Notes: generated by a model from the letters alone, not told the origin. DNA of 64,000 nt from an uncultured Hyphomonas sp. (GCF_963675305.1 NZ_OY776147.1:496001-560000), one strand, 5' to 3'. Shown: positions 16,591 to 25,461, counted from the first letter of the stretch. Program-made: numbers and translations.

Positions 16591-18045
16591 TTACTCTGCG
16601 GCGGCTTCGGTGGGCGTCGTTGCGGTCGAGGCGGTCAGGACCGGCAATCCGCCGCCGAGGGCGAGGTGATACGAAATACGGTTGGTGGCGCGGTTGGCGC
16701 TGACTGAGATCAGCTGGCTTTCCGCGGTCAGGCGCCGTGTCTGGGCATCGATCAGGTTGAAGATCGTCAGCGTGCCGCTGGTCGTATACTTGCGCAGGGC
16801 AAGGTCTTCGGCAAGGCGGGCTTCTTCAAGGGCGCGGGCCTGGGCTTGTTCCTGCTCTGCGAGATACTGGTCGGCGGCGATGGCGTTCTCGACCTCGCCC
16901 CAGGCAGACAGGACGGTGTTGGCATAGTTTGCAACAGCGGCTTCGGCCTGTGCGACCGCCGCATCGCGCTGGGCATCCAGGCGGCCGCCGGTAAAGATCG
17001 GCGCGATCAGATTGGCCACCAGGCGCGCGGCGATGAGCTCCGGGTCGAATGCATCGGCGAGATCGGATTCAGTGGTCGACACGCTGCCGCTCAGCGTGAG
17101 GGAGGGCAGCATGGCCAACCGGGCGGTTTCGGCCCGCATGCCGGCTGCTTCGATCCGGGCTTCGGAGGCGGCAATATCCGGACGGCGCGACAGGAGAAGG
17201 GCGGGGTTGCCTTCCGGTTCCAGCGGGCCAAGCGACGGGAGTTCCGCCGGGGCGGCAATTTCTGCAGCGGGATAGCGTCCAAGAAGGATCTCAAGGCGGC
17301 GGGCCGTTTCCCCTGTGATCTGCCGGCGGGTGGCAATCGTGGCCTCGGCATTGGCCAGCGCCGACCGGGCGGTACGCACATCCAGGGCATCGACCAGGCC
17401 GCGCTGGAAGCGGCGCTCGGTCAGGAGGCGGACACGATCACGGGCATCATAGGTCAGCTCGGCCACGCGCTCCTGCGCGATTGCCTCGTTCAGATTGATC
17501 CAGGCAATGGCTGTCTGGGCCGCCAGGGACAGTTCTGCGGCGGACAGATCGGCTTCGGAGGCGGCATAGTCAGCTTCAGCGGCATTCACGGACGCGCCGA
17601 TGCGGCCCCAGAGGTCCAGCTCCCAGCTTGCATCGAGGCCGACGCCGTAGATTTCGCTCTCCGTCCGGGTCGTGCCGGTCGGTGTCTCCACGCCCACGGA
17701 GTTGCCGCCTGCGGTCACCGAAGCGCTGAGGCCAGGCCGGCCGGCAGAGCGCGCGCTCCGCGTAGCGGCTTCGGCGGCGCGCATCGCGGCGGCGCGGGAT
17801 TTCAGGGTGGGGTTGTTTTCCAGGGCTTCGGCAACCAGCGACATCATCACGGGCTCATTGAACTGGCTCAGCCAGTCGCCTTTCGGTGCTTTGCCGGCCA
17901 CACCGCTTGCGGTCCATTCTGCCGGAGCGTCGGGAGCTTGCGCAAAGAAATCAACGGGTTCGCCCGCAAGACCGCCAATATTTGCCGGAGAGGAGGCGCA
18001 CGCCGCAAGAATTGCCGTGCCCGCGAAGAGGATTGATCGTTTCAT
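16591..18045 (-). CDS. Outer membrane efflux factor, NodT/TolC family lipoprotein
   Basis: A 484-residue outer membrane channel of a tripartite RND system. The signal ends LAACAS, a typical lipobox, as in NodT-family factors such as OprM. Two repeated helical segments follow (about 65-240 and 275-460), rich in Ala/Glu/Arg, each with the AEADYAASEADL or AQAEAAVANYANTVL type sequence of TolC barrels and coiled coils. It is the first gene of the operon. A short four-codon reading frame (MPKA) with AGGAG just ahead of it overlaps the start codon as ATGA, which may help couple translation, but this is speculative. Confidence 0.92.
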   Translation of the reverse strand: MKRSILFAGTAILAACASSPANIGGLAGEPVDFFAQAPDAPAEWTASGVAGKAPKGDWLSQFNEPVMMSLVAEALENNPTLKSRAAAMRAAEAATRSARSAGRPGLSASVTAGGNSVGVETPTGTTRTESEIYGVGLDASWELDLWGRIGASVNAAEADYAASEADLSAAELSLAAQTAIAWINLNEAIAQERVAELTYDARDRVRLLTERRFQRGLVDALDVRTARSALANAEATIATRRQITGETARRLEILLGRYPAAEIAAPAELPSLGPLEPEGNPALLLSRRPDIAASEARIEAAGMRAETARLAMLPSLTLSGSVSTTESDLADAFDPELIAARLVANLIAPIFTGGRLDAQRDAAVAQAEAAVANYANTVLSAWGEVENAIAADQYLAEQEQAQARALEEARLAEDLALRKYTTSGTLTIFNLIDAQTRRLTAESQLISVSANRATNRISYHLALGGGLPVLTASTATTPTEAAAE

Positions 18046-18079
18046 GCCTTCGGCATTGCTCCTGTTGGTATAAGCAGTT

Positions 18080-18108
18080 GCGTTACGCTCGCTCTACTCG
18101 ACTGTCAA
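18080..18108 (-). promoter_or_regulatory. Candidate promoter of the RND efflux operon
   Basis: On the minus strand, TTGACA (18103-18108) is followed after 17 bases by TAACGC. The -35 box is perfect but the -10 box is weak. Just upstream, AATTAT (18114-18119) and ATAATT (18129-18134) form an AT-rich inverted repeat that could be an operator. Confidence 0.35.
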
Positions 18109-18174
18109 TGAGGAATTATCGAATTTCAATAATTATATACAGGTCTGCCAGCGATGCATGCTGAGGTAGCCAGC

Positions 18175-18198
18175 CGGGAAGGGCTTGGCATCTTCCCG
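18175..18198. other. Short hairpin upstream of the histidine kinase gene
   Basis: CGGGAAG and CTTCCCG, perfect 7-bp arms with a 10-base loop, lie 60 bases before the kinase start. Role unknown; it could be a 5' leader structure. Confidence 0.3.
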
Positions 18199-18257
18199 CT
18201 GTCGCGATAGCGCCTAAAAGCTACGAGTGTGTGGAAGGGATCCCACCGGGAAACCGC

Positions 18258-19655
18258 ATGACTGAAGTGCTTTCAACCACGACCCAGAAGGGGGCTGAAA
18301 GAGGCATACGCCGTGCCACGACCCTGCGGGTCCGTGACTTTGTCGTGCTTATATCGTGCTTTGCGGCGGTTCTCGTGCTGCTGCTGGTGACCGGCTCCAT
18401 TGGACTGATCGAATCCGCTGCCGCCCTGATCGCGGCGGGCGCTGTTGCCTGGGCCTATTATGTCGGGTCGGCGACCGTCCTGCCGGCCTCGGCGGTGGTG
18501 GACGGCGCAGCAGACAGTATTGCGCCCGGCCCGTCGGCGGCGTCCATTCCCTTGAAGGCCCTGCCTCTGCCGGCGTTCGAGATCGATCTCGACGGGCGGA
18601 TCATTGCCTTCAATGCCGAGGCGGAGGACATTCTGCGCCTCGACAACCGCGTCCGGCCTCGTGCTTCGACGGTCATTCGCTCCCCGGCGCTGCTGTCGGC
18701 GATCGACAAGGCCATCCACACCCAGGTTGATGCGCCGCTGGCCGTGGATGTCGATGCCGGGCCGAATGAGACCTGGCGGGCACATGTCTCCCGGCCTCTG
18801 GATGCCGGCCGGGTGCTGATCGTGCTGGAGGACCTGACCCCGTTGCGCCGGGCGGCGCGTGCCCGGTCTGACTTCATTGCCAATGCCAGCCACGAATTGC
18901 GTACGCCGCTGACGGCCCTGTCTGGTTTCATTGAGACAATGCGCGGCCCGGCAAAGGATGACCCGGAAAGCTGGGGCCGGTTCCTGGACATCATGGCCGT
19001 GGAATCGGAGCGGATGTCCCGCCTCATCTCAGACCTGTTGTCCCTGTCCCGGATCGAGTCGTCCGAGCAGGTCGCCCCGCGCGACACGGTGGACATGCAG
19101 GACGTGCTGGTGTCTGGCACGGCCGCACTGGGCGGCATGGCGGACGAACGCGGGGTGACGCTGGTTGTCTCCGGCACCGATGAGGCACTGCCGGTCATCG
19201 GCAACCGGGACGAACTCATCCAGGTGGTCGAGAACCTGATCTCTAACGCCATCAAATATTGCCGCAAGGACGGTACGGTCCGGGTCACCTATGGCGCAGC
19301 GGCCGATACGGTCGAAGCGCGGGCGAAGTCCGGCCAGGTCTGGGAGAATGGCGAGCGGATGACGCTGTTGCAGTCGGTCAACCGGCCAGGCCCGGGCGAA
19401 CCGGCGGTGTGGATCCGGGTTGAGGATGAGGGGCCGGGCATCGAACGCCAGCACCTGCCGCGTCTCGGCGAGCGTTTCTACCGCACAGACCAGAGCCGCG
19501 GCGGCAAGATCACAGGCACGGGGCTGGGCCTGGCCATCGTGAAACACATCATGGCCCACCATCGCGGGGGCATGGCGGTGGAAACGGTGATGGAGCAGGG
19601 ATCCGCGTTCGCCGTCTGGCTTCCGGCCATGCGGCGCAAGGCCGAAGACGCCTGA
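18258..19655 (+). CDS. PhoR-like sensor histidine kinase
   Basis: A 465-residue membrane histidine kinase. Two adjacent membrane segments (about residues 25-75) are followed by a PAS-like domain (LPAFEIDLDGRIIAFNAEAED). The dimerisation helix carries the phospho-accepting His in FIANASHELRTPLTAL near 215. The catalytic ATPase has an N box (VVENLISNAIKY), a G1 box (DEGPGIERQHLP), an F box (ERFYR) and a G2 box (GTGLGLAIVKHI). The domain order matches PhoR, the phosphate-starvation sensor, but no phoB or pst/phoU genes adjoin it here, so the PhoR role is inferred. A GTG at 18231 is an alternative start; neither start has a strong ribosome binding site. Confidence 0.85.
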   Translation: MTEVLSTTTQKGAERGIRRATTLRVRDFVVLISCFAAVLVLLLVTGSIGLIESAAALIAAGAVAWAYYVGSATVLPASAVVDGAADSIAPGPSAASIPLKALPLPAFEIDLDGRIIAFNAEAEDILRLDNRVRPRASTVIRSPALLSAIDKAIHTQVDAPLAVDVDAGPNETWRAHVSRPLDAGRVLIVLEDLTPLRRAARARSDFIANASHELRTPLTALSGFIETMRGPAKDDPESWGRFLDIMAVESERMSRLISDLLSLSRIESSEQVAPRDTVDMQDVLVSGTAALGGMADERGVTLVVSGTDEALPVIGNRDELIQVVENLISNAIKYCRKDGTVRVTYGAAADTVEARAKSGQVWENGERMTLLQSVNRPGPGEPAVWIRVEDEGPGIERQHLPRLGERFYRTDQSRGGKITGTGLGLAIVKHIMAHHRGGMAVETVMEQGSAFAVWLPAMRRKAEDA

Positions 19656-19669
19656 CGGCTTGGGCCGGA

Positions 19670-19972
19670 TCAGTCGGTGCTGGCGGTCCGGTGATGGGCG
19701 TCGAACCAGTCGGTCATCAGGTCGCCCGGCATCCGGCCGAGATCCCGGTACCAGGATGGCAGATTCTGCAGCATTTCCGCTGTATCGCCCCAGCGGCGCA
19801 GGTTTACGTCAGCGGCCGAATGAAAGGCGTCACGCAGGCGGTTTTCATCCAGCGGCTCAAAGCCGCTCATCCCTGTCAGGCCGGCGAGGCTCTTCTGCAT
19901 GACCAGCGTGGTTTCGAGCGTGGCAGCCGCAACAGACAATGTCGCGCGCCAGGGCATAAGCCAATATTCCAT
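19670..19972 (-). CDS. Small protein of unknown function
   Basis: About 100 residues from MEYWLMPWRATLS, chosen because AAGGGA lies about 10 bases upstream; in-frame codons up to 20038 would add a less typical, Cys-containing stretch. The protein is mildly amphipathic, with an Ala/Thr-rich first helix (ATLSVAAATLETTLVMQ) and an acidic/aromatic second half (LPSWYRDLGRMPGDLMTDWF). The helical pattern is vaguely like phasin-related proteins, but I do not claim that. It converges on the kinase gene and follows copB after a large hairpin. Confidence 0.5.
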   Translation of the reverse strand: MEYWLMPWRATLSVAAATLETTLVMQKSLAGLTGMSGFEPLDENRLRDAFHSAADVNLRRWGDTAEMLQNLPSWYRDLGRMPGDLMTDWFDAHHRTASTD

Positions 19973-20048
19973 CAGTCCTGTATCCCTTTTCTGTCCTGAA
20001 CAGTACGCCTCTATGCTGCAACGCACAACAAGACTCATGCCAAAGGCG

Positions 20049-20090
20049 ATGCAGACCCCTTTATTTCAAGGAAAACAAAGGGGTCTGCAT
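20049..20090. terminator. Long perfect hairpin downstream of copB
   Basis: ATGCAGACCCCTTT and its exact complement AAAGGGGTCTGCAT (14-bp arms) around a 14-base loop, just past the copB stop on the minus strand. It is a strong structure but lacks a U-tract, so it may stabilise or end the copper operon mRNA. Confidence 0.55.
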
Positions 20091-20116
20091 AGTGGGATTG
20101 GACCAGACCCGCCGGA

Positions 20117-20929
20117 TCAGTACCAGGTGCGGATACCGATGACGAAGCGCGTCTCATCCGCCTCGCCACCCGCCGCTTCGATCAGATCAGCCGTCCGGCC
20201 GAAGCTGGCGCTGTGTTCAACCCCGATATAGGGCGCGAATTCCCGGACGACTTCGTAGCGCAGACGCAGGCCAGCCTGCAGCTTCGTCAGGCCTGAGCCA
20301 AGTTCCCGCTCCGGAATATCCTGTGCGGCAAAGCTCGCTTCCAGCCGTGGCTGGAGGATCAGCCGGTTGGTGAGGAGCAGATCATACTCCGCCTCGAAAC
20401 TGGCGGTGAGGTCGCCTTTCTCGCTGAGGAAGGCGGCGCCATCGACTTCAAACCAATAGGGGGCGAGACCCTGTACACCCAGAACGGCGTGGGCCAGGCC
20501 ATCCGGTTCGAAATCATAGCGCACCCCGGTCTGAAGATCGAAGTAGCGGGAAATGGCGCGGGACCAGAGCAGCTGGACCTCGGCCTCTTCGAGGTCGTTC
20601 TCCTCGAAGGAATATTCGCCTTCGGTTTTCAGCCAGACCTTGTTGATGTCCCCGCCATACCAGGCATCGGCATCCCAGACGCCGACGGTTTCCCCGTCAG
20701 AAGACTGAGCTTCCAGCCGGTCAAACCGGATCATGGCGAAGGGCGTGTCACCGGAATGCGATTGTGCATGCGCGCGGGCGGCGTCCATTTCCGCCGGGTC
20801 GAAATAAGCATCGGCCTGGGACCAGGGCTTGTCGCCTGAAGCGTTGCCATGCTGGTCGTGCGTCTGCGCCGAGGCACCTGTTGCGATGGCGAGCGCGGCG
20901 AATGCGGAAAGAAGCGTTCTGCGCATCAC
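20117..20929 (-). CDS. copB: Copper resistance outer membrane protein CopB
   Basis: A 270-residue outer membrane protein of the CopB/PcoB family. A cleavable signal (residues 1-22, ending ASA) is followed by a short His-containing linker and then a beta-barrel with alternating aromatic strands (YWFEVDGAAFLSEKGDLTASFEAEYD). It ends in Tyr-type outer membrane targeting (VIGIRTWY). The conserved DxWYGGDINKVWLKTEGEY segment typical of the family is present. Its start overlaps the copA stop by four bases (ATGA), so the pair is co-translated. It works with CopA in periplasmic copper handling. Confidence 0.93.
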   Translation of the reverse strand: MMRRTLLSAFAALAIATGASAQTHDQHGNASGDKPWSQADAYFDPAEMDAARAHAQSHSGDTPFAMIRFDRLEAQSSDGETVGVWDADAWYGGDINKVWLKTEGEYSFEENDLEEAEVQLLWSRAISRYFDLQTGVRYDFEPDGLAHAVLGVQGLAPYWFEVDGAAFLSEKGDLTASFEAEYDLLLTNRLILQPRLEASFAAQDIPERELGSGLTKLQAGLRLRYEVVREFAPYIGVEHSASFGRTADLIEAAGGEADETRFVIGIRTWY

Positions 20930-22875
20930 TTCATCTCCCCGTGCTTGTCATGGCCCATGGCGGAATGATCCATCATGTCGTGATCCATCGGCATTTCGTG
21001 CTCCATGGGCATGTCGTGGTCCATATGCTCATGGTCCATTGCGGGTTTGTCCGTAGACGGCAGGACTGAGACAACCTGCATCATGCCGGCATGCATGTGA
21101 TAGAGCAGGTGGCAGTGGAATGCCCAGTCGCCGACATGGTCTGCCGAGACGTCGAAGGAGAGCTTTTCCCCCGGTTTCACGATCACGGTGTGCTTGCTGG
21201 GCTTGTGATCGCCGCCGCCATTGACGAGGTCGAAGAACATGCCGTGCAGGTGGATCGGATGCGGCATCATCGTGTTGTTGATCAGCGTCACGCGCAGGCG
21301 CTCGCCTTCATGAAAGATGATGGGCTTTTTCACCTCCGAGAATTTCACCCCGTCGAAACTCCACATGTAACGTTCCATGTTGGAGGTGAGGTGGATTTCC
21401 ATTTCGCGGCCGGGCGGGCGCAGGTCCGGATTGGGGGTGAGGCTGCGCAGCTGGGAATAGCGCATCACCCGGTGGCTGACGTTTTCGAGGCCGATGCCGG
21501 GTTCATCAAGACGGCTTATCGGCATCATGGCGACATTTGCGACACCGGGGCCGCGCTTGATGTCCTTTTTTTCCGCCGGCCAGCCGGCGTCTTCTGTCAT
21601 GCCGTGTGCGGAGTGGTCCATTGCCATACCACCCATGTCGTGGCCTTCATGGCCGGACATCTCCATCGCGCTCATGTCATGACCCATCGCGGCATGGTCG
21701 ATTTCGGAATGATCCATCCCGCCCATGTCCATGCTCCCATGATCCATTAAGCCGTGATCCATCCCCATATCCTTCATGGTCAGGGTCGGGACGGCGCGCA
21801 GGGCAGGGGCTTCGGCGCGCATGCCGGGGCGCGGCCCGAACGTCGCGACTGCCTGACCGGACCGGTCGATGCTTTCGGCAACGAACGCATAGGCGCGGTC
21901 GTCCTTCGGCTCGATGATCACGTCATAGGTTTCGGCGACGCCCATCTGGAACTCGTCGACTTCCAGCGGTTGCACATTGAGGCCGTCGGCGGCCACGATG
22001 GTCATCGGCAGGCCGGGCAGGCGGACATTGAAGATCGTCATGGCCGAGGCGTTGATGATCCGCAGCCGCACGCGTTCGCCCGGCTGGAAGATGCCGTTCC
22101 AGTTGTCGGCGGTGGCGTGGCCGTTGATCAGATAGTGATAGGTCGCGCCCGTTACGTCCGCGATGTCGCGCGGCGACATGCGCATCTGGCCCCACATGGC
22201 GCGCTCGTCCCAGGCGGAACCGAGGCCGCGTTCCTGCGCGTCCTTCAGGAAGTCGCCCATGGTGCGTTGCTGGAAATTATAGGCATCGCTCATCTTCTTC
22301 AGCTTGGCGAAGATCCGGTAGGGGCTTTCGAAGCTCCAGTCGGAGAGGACCAGCACATATTCGCGGTCATAGCTGACCGGATCGTGATGATGCGGGTCGA
22401 TGATGAGCGGGCCGTAGACGCCTTCCTGTTCCTGCAGGCCGGAATGGGAGTGGTACCAATAAGTGCCCGATTGCGGCACGGCGTATTTGTAGGTGAATGT
22501 CTCACCCGGCCGGATACCGGGGAAGGTCACGCCAGGCACGCCGTCCATCTGGAACGGCACGAGCAAGCCGTGCCAGTGGATGCTGGTGTCTTCGTCCAGC
22601 GTGTTGGTGACGTTGAGCGTGATCTCGTCGCCTTCGCGAAAGCGGATCAGCGGCGCAGGCAACGTGCCGTTGACGCCCACCGCTTCGCCGGTGCGTCCGT
22701 CAATGCGGACCGGGAAGCGGCCGACGGATAGGTTGAACTCCGTCGCCGTGGTGGGTGCGAGGCCGGTATTGCCGTCGCTGGCGCTGCGGGCCCAGGCCGG
22801 CAGCAGCGAAGCGGGCAGCAGGGACGAAAGCCCCATCAGGGCGCTGCCCTGCAGGAAATGCCGTCGATTGAACAT
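20926..22875 (-). CDS. copA: Multicopper oxidase CopA (copper resistance)
   Basis: A 649-residue periplasmic multicopper oxidase. A twin-arginine signal (RRHFLQGSALMG) opens the protein. Copper-site motifs are in order: IHWHGLLVP near 102, YWYHSHSGLQ near 140, HPIHLHGMFF near 550, and HCHLLYHMHAGMMQ near 600 with the type 1 axial Met. Between domains lies a Met/His/Asp-rich insert (around residues 370-430), and a second Met/His-rich tail ends the protein; both likely bind Cu(I). GGAG lies 7 bases before the ATG, immediately after one arm of a long inverted repeat. It is encoded with copB and a small Cys/His-rich exported protein. Confidence 0.95.
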   Translation of the reverse strand: MFNRRHFLQGSALMGLSSLLPASLLPAWARSASDGNTGLAPTTATEFNLSVGRFPVRIDGRTGEAVGVNGTLPAPLIRFREGDEITLNVTNTLDEDTSIHWHGLLVPFQMDGVPGVTFPGIRPGETFTYKYAVPQSGTYWYHSHSGLQEQEGVYGPLIIDPHHHDPVSYDREYVLVLSDWSFESPYRIFAKLKKMSDAYNFQQRTMGDFLKDAQERGLGSAWDERAMWGQMRMSPRDIADVTGATYHYLINGHATADNWNGIFQPGERVRLRIINASAMTIFNVRLPGLPMTIVAADGLNVQPLEVDEFQMGVAETYDVIIEPKDDRAYAFVAESIDRSGQAVATFGPRPGMRAEAPALRAVPTLTMKDMGMDHGLMDHGSMDMGGMDHSEIDHAAMGHDMSAMEMSGHEGHDMGGMAMDHSAHGMTEDAGWPAEKKDIKRGPGVANVAMMPISRLDEPGIGLENVSHRVMRYSQLRSLTPNPDLRPPGREMEIHLTSNMERYMWSFDGVKFSEVKKPIIFHEGERLRVTLINNTMMPHPIHLHGMFFDLVNGGGDHKPSKHTVIVKPGEKLSFDVSADHVGDWAFHCHLLYHMHAGMMQVVSVLPSTDKPAMDHEHMDHDMPMEHEMPMDHDMMDHSAMGHDKHGEMK

Positions 22876-22886
22876 GGGAAGACTCC

Positions 22887-22961
22887 TTCTGAATTGAGAG
22901 AACAGGCATCACGGGCAGGCGCACAGGCGGCGCAGCCCACCGGGCCGGTCTCAATTCAGAA
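22887..22961 (-). promoter_or_regulatory. Long-range 13-bp inverted repeat in the copA leader
   Basis: TTCTGAATTGAGA (22887-22899) and its exact complement (22949-22961) are 49 bases apart. On the minus strand the first arm contains the stop codon of the upstream gene and the second ends right at the copA ribosome binding site. A stem here could couple, mask or end expression of copA. Confidence 0.5.
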
Positions 22962-23349
22962 AGCGTGTTTTCAGCTGGAGCGGCGTCAGCCGTGGCGGGC
23001 CGGACGCTTCGTAGAGCATGTATTTCGGCGGCCGCTGGGGCGGCGCCGAGACTCTGAATGCCTCGGATGGCAGGAACACCGCCGGGGCCGCACTGACTGG
23101 CAGGGCCGGCGTGGCCATGGCCTGTGGGGTCTGCGCAATCAGGTCAGAAGCTGCATTGCAGTGGGGACAGGCCGATTTGTCGTGATGCGGCGTCTGGATT
23201 TCGTCGCAAGCATGACCGGCTGGCATGCTGTGCGCCATCTCCACAGCTCCTGCCATCTGGGCCTGCGGCGCGTCACAGGCGCAAAGCGCCTGCTGGGCCG
23301 CGAAGAACAGGGCAAGGCCTGCCAGCAGGAAAGGGCGGAACAGGGTCAT
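22951..23349 (-). CDS. Small exported Cys/His-rich protein of the copper operon
   Basis: A 132-residue protein from MTLFRPFLLAGLALFFAAQQ, a clear signal sequence; the in-frame codon 42 bases upstream would bury the signal. The mature part has clustered metal-type ligands: CACDAPQ, HACDEIQTPHHDKSACPHC, then a Pro/Ala-rich tail. The CPHC motif and layout resemble the small DUF2946-like proteins found beside copper genes, but I am not certain of the family. It is transcribed towards copA, and its stop codon lies within the first arm of the leader inverted repeat, so it probably shares the copper transcript. Confidence 0.65.
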   Translation of the reverse strand: MTLFRPFLLAGLALFFAAQQALCACDAPQAQMAGAVEMAHSMPAGHACDEIQTPHHDKSACPHCNAASDLIAQTPQAMATPALPVSAAPAVFLPSEAFRVSAPPQRPPKYMLYEASGPPRLTPLQLKTRFLN

Positions 23350-23443
23350 TGACCCGTTAGATACACTCGATCCATCACTTGGGCAAAACACGTCTACTGT
23401 TTGCCCCGTTTTCGCCTTTTGCGAATGCGATTAGGTTTTCTTC

Positions 23444-24313
23444 ATGGTTGAGATGCTGCCCGGTAATTTTGTTCCGTCTCCTGCCCGCGGGCGGGTGCTT
23501 GTCTTCGATTCCGGGGTCGGGGGCCTGACGGTTGCGGAGGAGATCCGCGCGCTGGGTCCGGTGCTTGGTGTGCACTATGCCGCCGATTCCGGTTTCTTCC
23601 CTTATGGCGACAAATCCGACGAGGCCCTGCGCGAGCGCCTGCCGAAAGTGGCCAAGGCGCTCTGCGACCGGGTGCGGCCGGACGTGTTCGTCATCGCCTG
23701 CAACACCGCTTCGACGCTCGCCCTGCAGGAGGTGCGTGCCGCGCTCGACATTCCGGTCGTCGGCACCGTGCCGGCGATCAAGCCTGCCGCCCAGCTTACC
23801 CGTACCGGCACGATCGGCCTGCTGGCGACGCCCGGAACGATCCGCCGGGCCTATACGTCCGAACTGATCGAGAAATTCGCCGGCCATCTGCACGTCATCA
23901 TGCATGGCAGTATCGAGCTTGTCCGGCTGGCCGAGGCCCATGCGCGGGGGGAGGACATCCATATCGACCGGTTTGCCGAAGCGCAGTCGCCCCTGTTCGA
24001 TGTACCGGGCGGGGAGAAGATCGACACGATCGTGCTGGCCTGCACGCATTTCCCGCTTGTGCGCGGCCAGTTGATTGCCAGCGCGCCCCAGCCTGTCAGC
24101 TATGTCGATTCAGGCGCCGCAATTGCGCGCCAGACCATCCGTGTGCTGCCGGTAGAGACCGAGGCGCGCGGTATTGGCGGGCACGCCTATCTGACCAGTC
24201 ATCCCGAGGACGAGGCGGATCTCGCGCTCGTCCTCAGGCGATACGGTTTTCCAGAGCTTCAGAGCGTGGCTCTCGACCCGATGGATACGACTTCGGCACC
24301 GACCGACCCGTAA
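23444..24313 (+). CDS. murI: Glutamate racemase
   Basis: A 289-residue enzyme that interconverts L- and D-glutamate for peptidoglycan synthesis. The family motifs are in order: VLVFDSGVGGLTV near residue 20 with the substrate-binding Asp-Ser; YAADSGFFPYGDK; IACNTAS with the first catalytic Cys near 87; and VLACTHFPLV with the second catalytic Cys near 200. Length is normal. The 3' end overlaps the decarboxylase gene on the other strand by 55 bases. The upstream gap holds a small GGGCAAA/TTTGCCC inverted repeat (23381-23406). Confidence 0.95.
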   Translation: MVEMLPGNFVPSPARGRVLVFDSGVGGLTVAEEIRALGPVLGVHYAADSGFFPYGDKSDEALRERLPKVAKALCDRVRPDVFVIACNTASTLALQEVRAALDIPVVGTVPAIKPAAQLTRTGTIGLLATPGTIRRAYTSELIEKFAGHLHVIMHGSIELVRLAEAHARGEDIHIDRFAEAQSPLFDVPGGEKIDTIVLACTHFPLVRGQLIASAPQPVSYVDSGAAIARQTIRVLPVETEARGIGGHAYLTSHPEDEADLALVLRRYGFPELQSVALDPMDTTSAPTDP

Positions 24314-25452
24314 AGGCTCGGCCACGGGGCGTCCTGCACTTCCACCACTTCGGTTTCGCCGAAGCCGTTGAAGCGGCTGGACATGGCACGGCCATAGGCG
24401 CCGAGATTTCCGAACTCGATATAGTCGCCTTCGGTCAGGCCGGCCGGCAGCATGATCTCGTCCGGGAACTTGTCGGTCGAATCGCAGGTCGGGCCATAGA
24501 CGCGGTAAGCTTTCATACCGTGCAGTTTGCGGCCGTCACCGGCGATGGCGCGTTTCGGGAACTGCCAGCGCTCGTGCACGGCATCGTAGAGGGCGCCATA
24601 GGAGCCGTCATTGATATAGAGCGCGCCGTCTTTCGACAGTTCGATCCGGCACAGCAGGCTTTCCGATTCGGCGACCAGCGCACGGCCCGGCTCGCACCAC
24701 AGGTCTGCGTTTTCGAGAACGAACATTTCCTCGAATGAAGCCTCGATCATGGCGACATAAGATTCCAGCGCCGGCGGGGCGTTGTCAGCGTATACGGACG
24801 GAAAGCCGCCGCCGACATCGACGATGTCCACCGTGACACCTGCGGTGATGATGATCCGCGACACGTCGGCCATGGCGGTTGCCCAGGCCGTCGGCTTCAG
24901 AGCCTGGCTGCCAACGTGGAACGACACGCCCAGCTCGTCTGCATAGCGGCGGGCTTCGCGCAGGATTTCCGCGGCGTCTTCAGCGCTTGCACCGAATTTT
25001 CCGGCCAGCGGCAGGGCGGCGCCGTCGCAGGACACGGCGACACGGACAATGATCGTCAGGTCGTCGGCATAGCCGGTTTCCTCAAGGATCTTGTTCAGTT
25101 CCGCCATCGTATCGGTGACGAAGATGCGCACGCCGAATTCCTTGTAGGCGCGGGCGATCGCACGGCGGTTCTTCACCGGGTGCAGGAACGCGATGCGCGC
25201 TGTCGGGAAACGTGTACGGATCAGCTCGACTTCCGTATCGGAGGCGCAATCGAAGCTGCGCACGCCGCCGGCCCAGAGGGCGTCGAGCACGTGCACGCCG
25301 GGGTTTGCCTTCACGGCATAGAACGGCTCGGCCGAGAAGGACTCGCGAAACCATTTCGCCGACGCGGTGACGCGCTCCGGACGGAAACACCAGACGGGAA
25401 CGTCCGGCTGGGACTCACGAACGATATGAATTGGGGTAGCATAGGAGTGCAT
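24259..25452 (-). CDS. Ornithine/lysine decarboxylase, alanine racemase-fold type
   Basis: A 397-residue pyridoxal phosphate decarboxylase making putrescine or cadaverine. The PLP lysine is in FYAVKANPG near residue 45. The phosphate-binding loop VDVGGGFPSVY and the WCEPGRALVAES motif (Gly-Arg) are present, and CDSTDKFPDE carries the catalytic Cys-Asp pair of the partner subunit. This is the fold III family used by alphaproteobacteria; ornithine versus lysine preference is not decidable here. The start MHSYATPIH has GGAGG nine bases upstream; the frame stays open for 37 more codons. Its last 55 bases overlap murI. The upstream leader can fold around the Shine-Dalgarno. Confidence 0.93.
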   Translation of the reverse strand: MHSYATPIHIVRESQPDVPVWCFRPERVTASAKWFRESFSAEPFYAVKANPGVHVLDALWAGGVRSFDCASDTEVELIRTRFPTARIAFLHPVKNRRAIARAYKEFGVRIFVTDTMAELNKILEETGYADDLTIIVRVAVSCDGAALPLAGKFGASAEDAAEILREARRYADELGVSFHVGSQALKPTAWATAMADVSRIIITAGVTVDIVDVGGGFPSVYADNAPPALESYVAMIEASFEEMFVLENADLWCEPGRALVAESESLLCRIELSKDGALYINDGSYGALYDAVHERWQFPKRAIAGDGRKLHGMKAYRVYGPTCDSTDKFPDEIMLPAGLTEGDYIEFGNLGAYGRAMSSRFNGFGETEVVEVQDAPWPSLYGSVGAEVVSIGSRATL

Positions 25453-25461
25453 GACACCTAA

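Noticed and set aside
20926..21780. Repeated ATG/CAT triplets in copA as a possible tandem DNA repeat or CRISPR
   Set aside because: They encode Met/His/Asp blocks in frame, are irregular in length, and have no spacer structure.
23381..23406. GGGCAAA/TTTGCCC hairpin as a terminator before murI
   Set aside because: No gene on the plus strand ends upstream of it and the stem is short; reported only within the murI entry.
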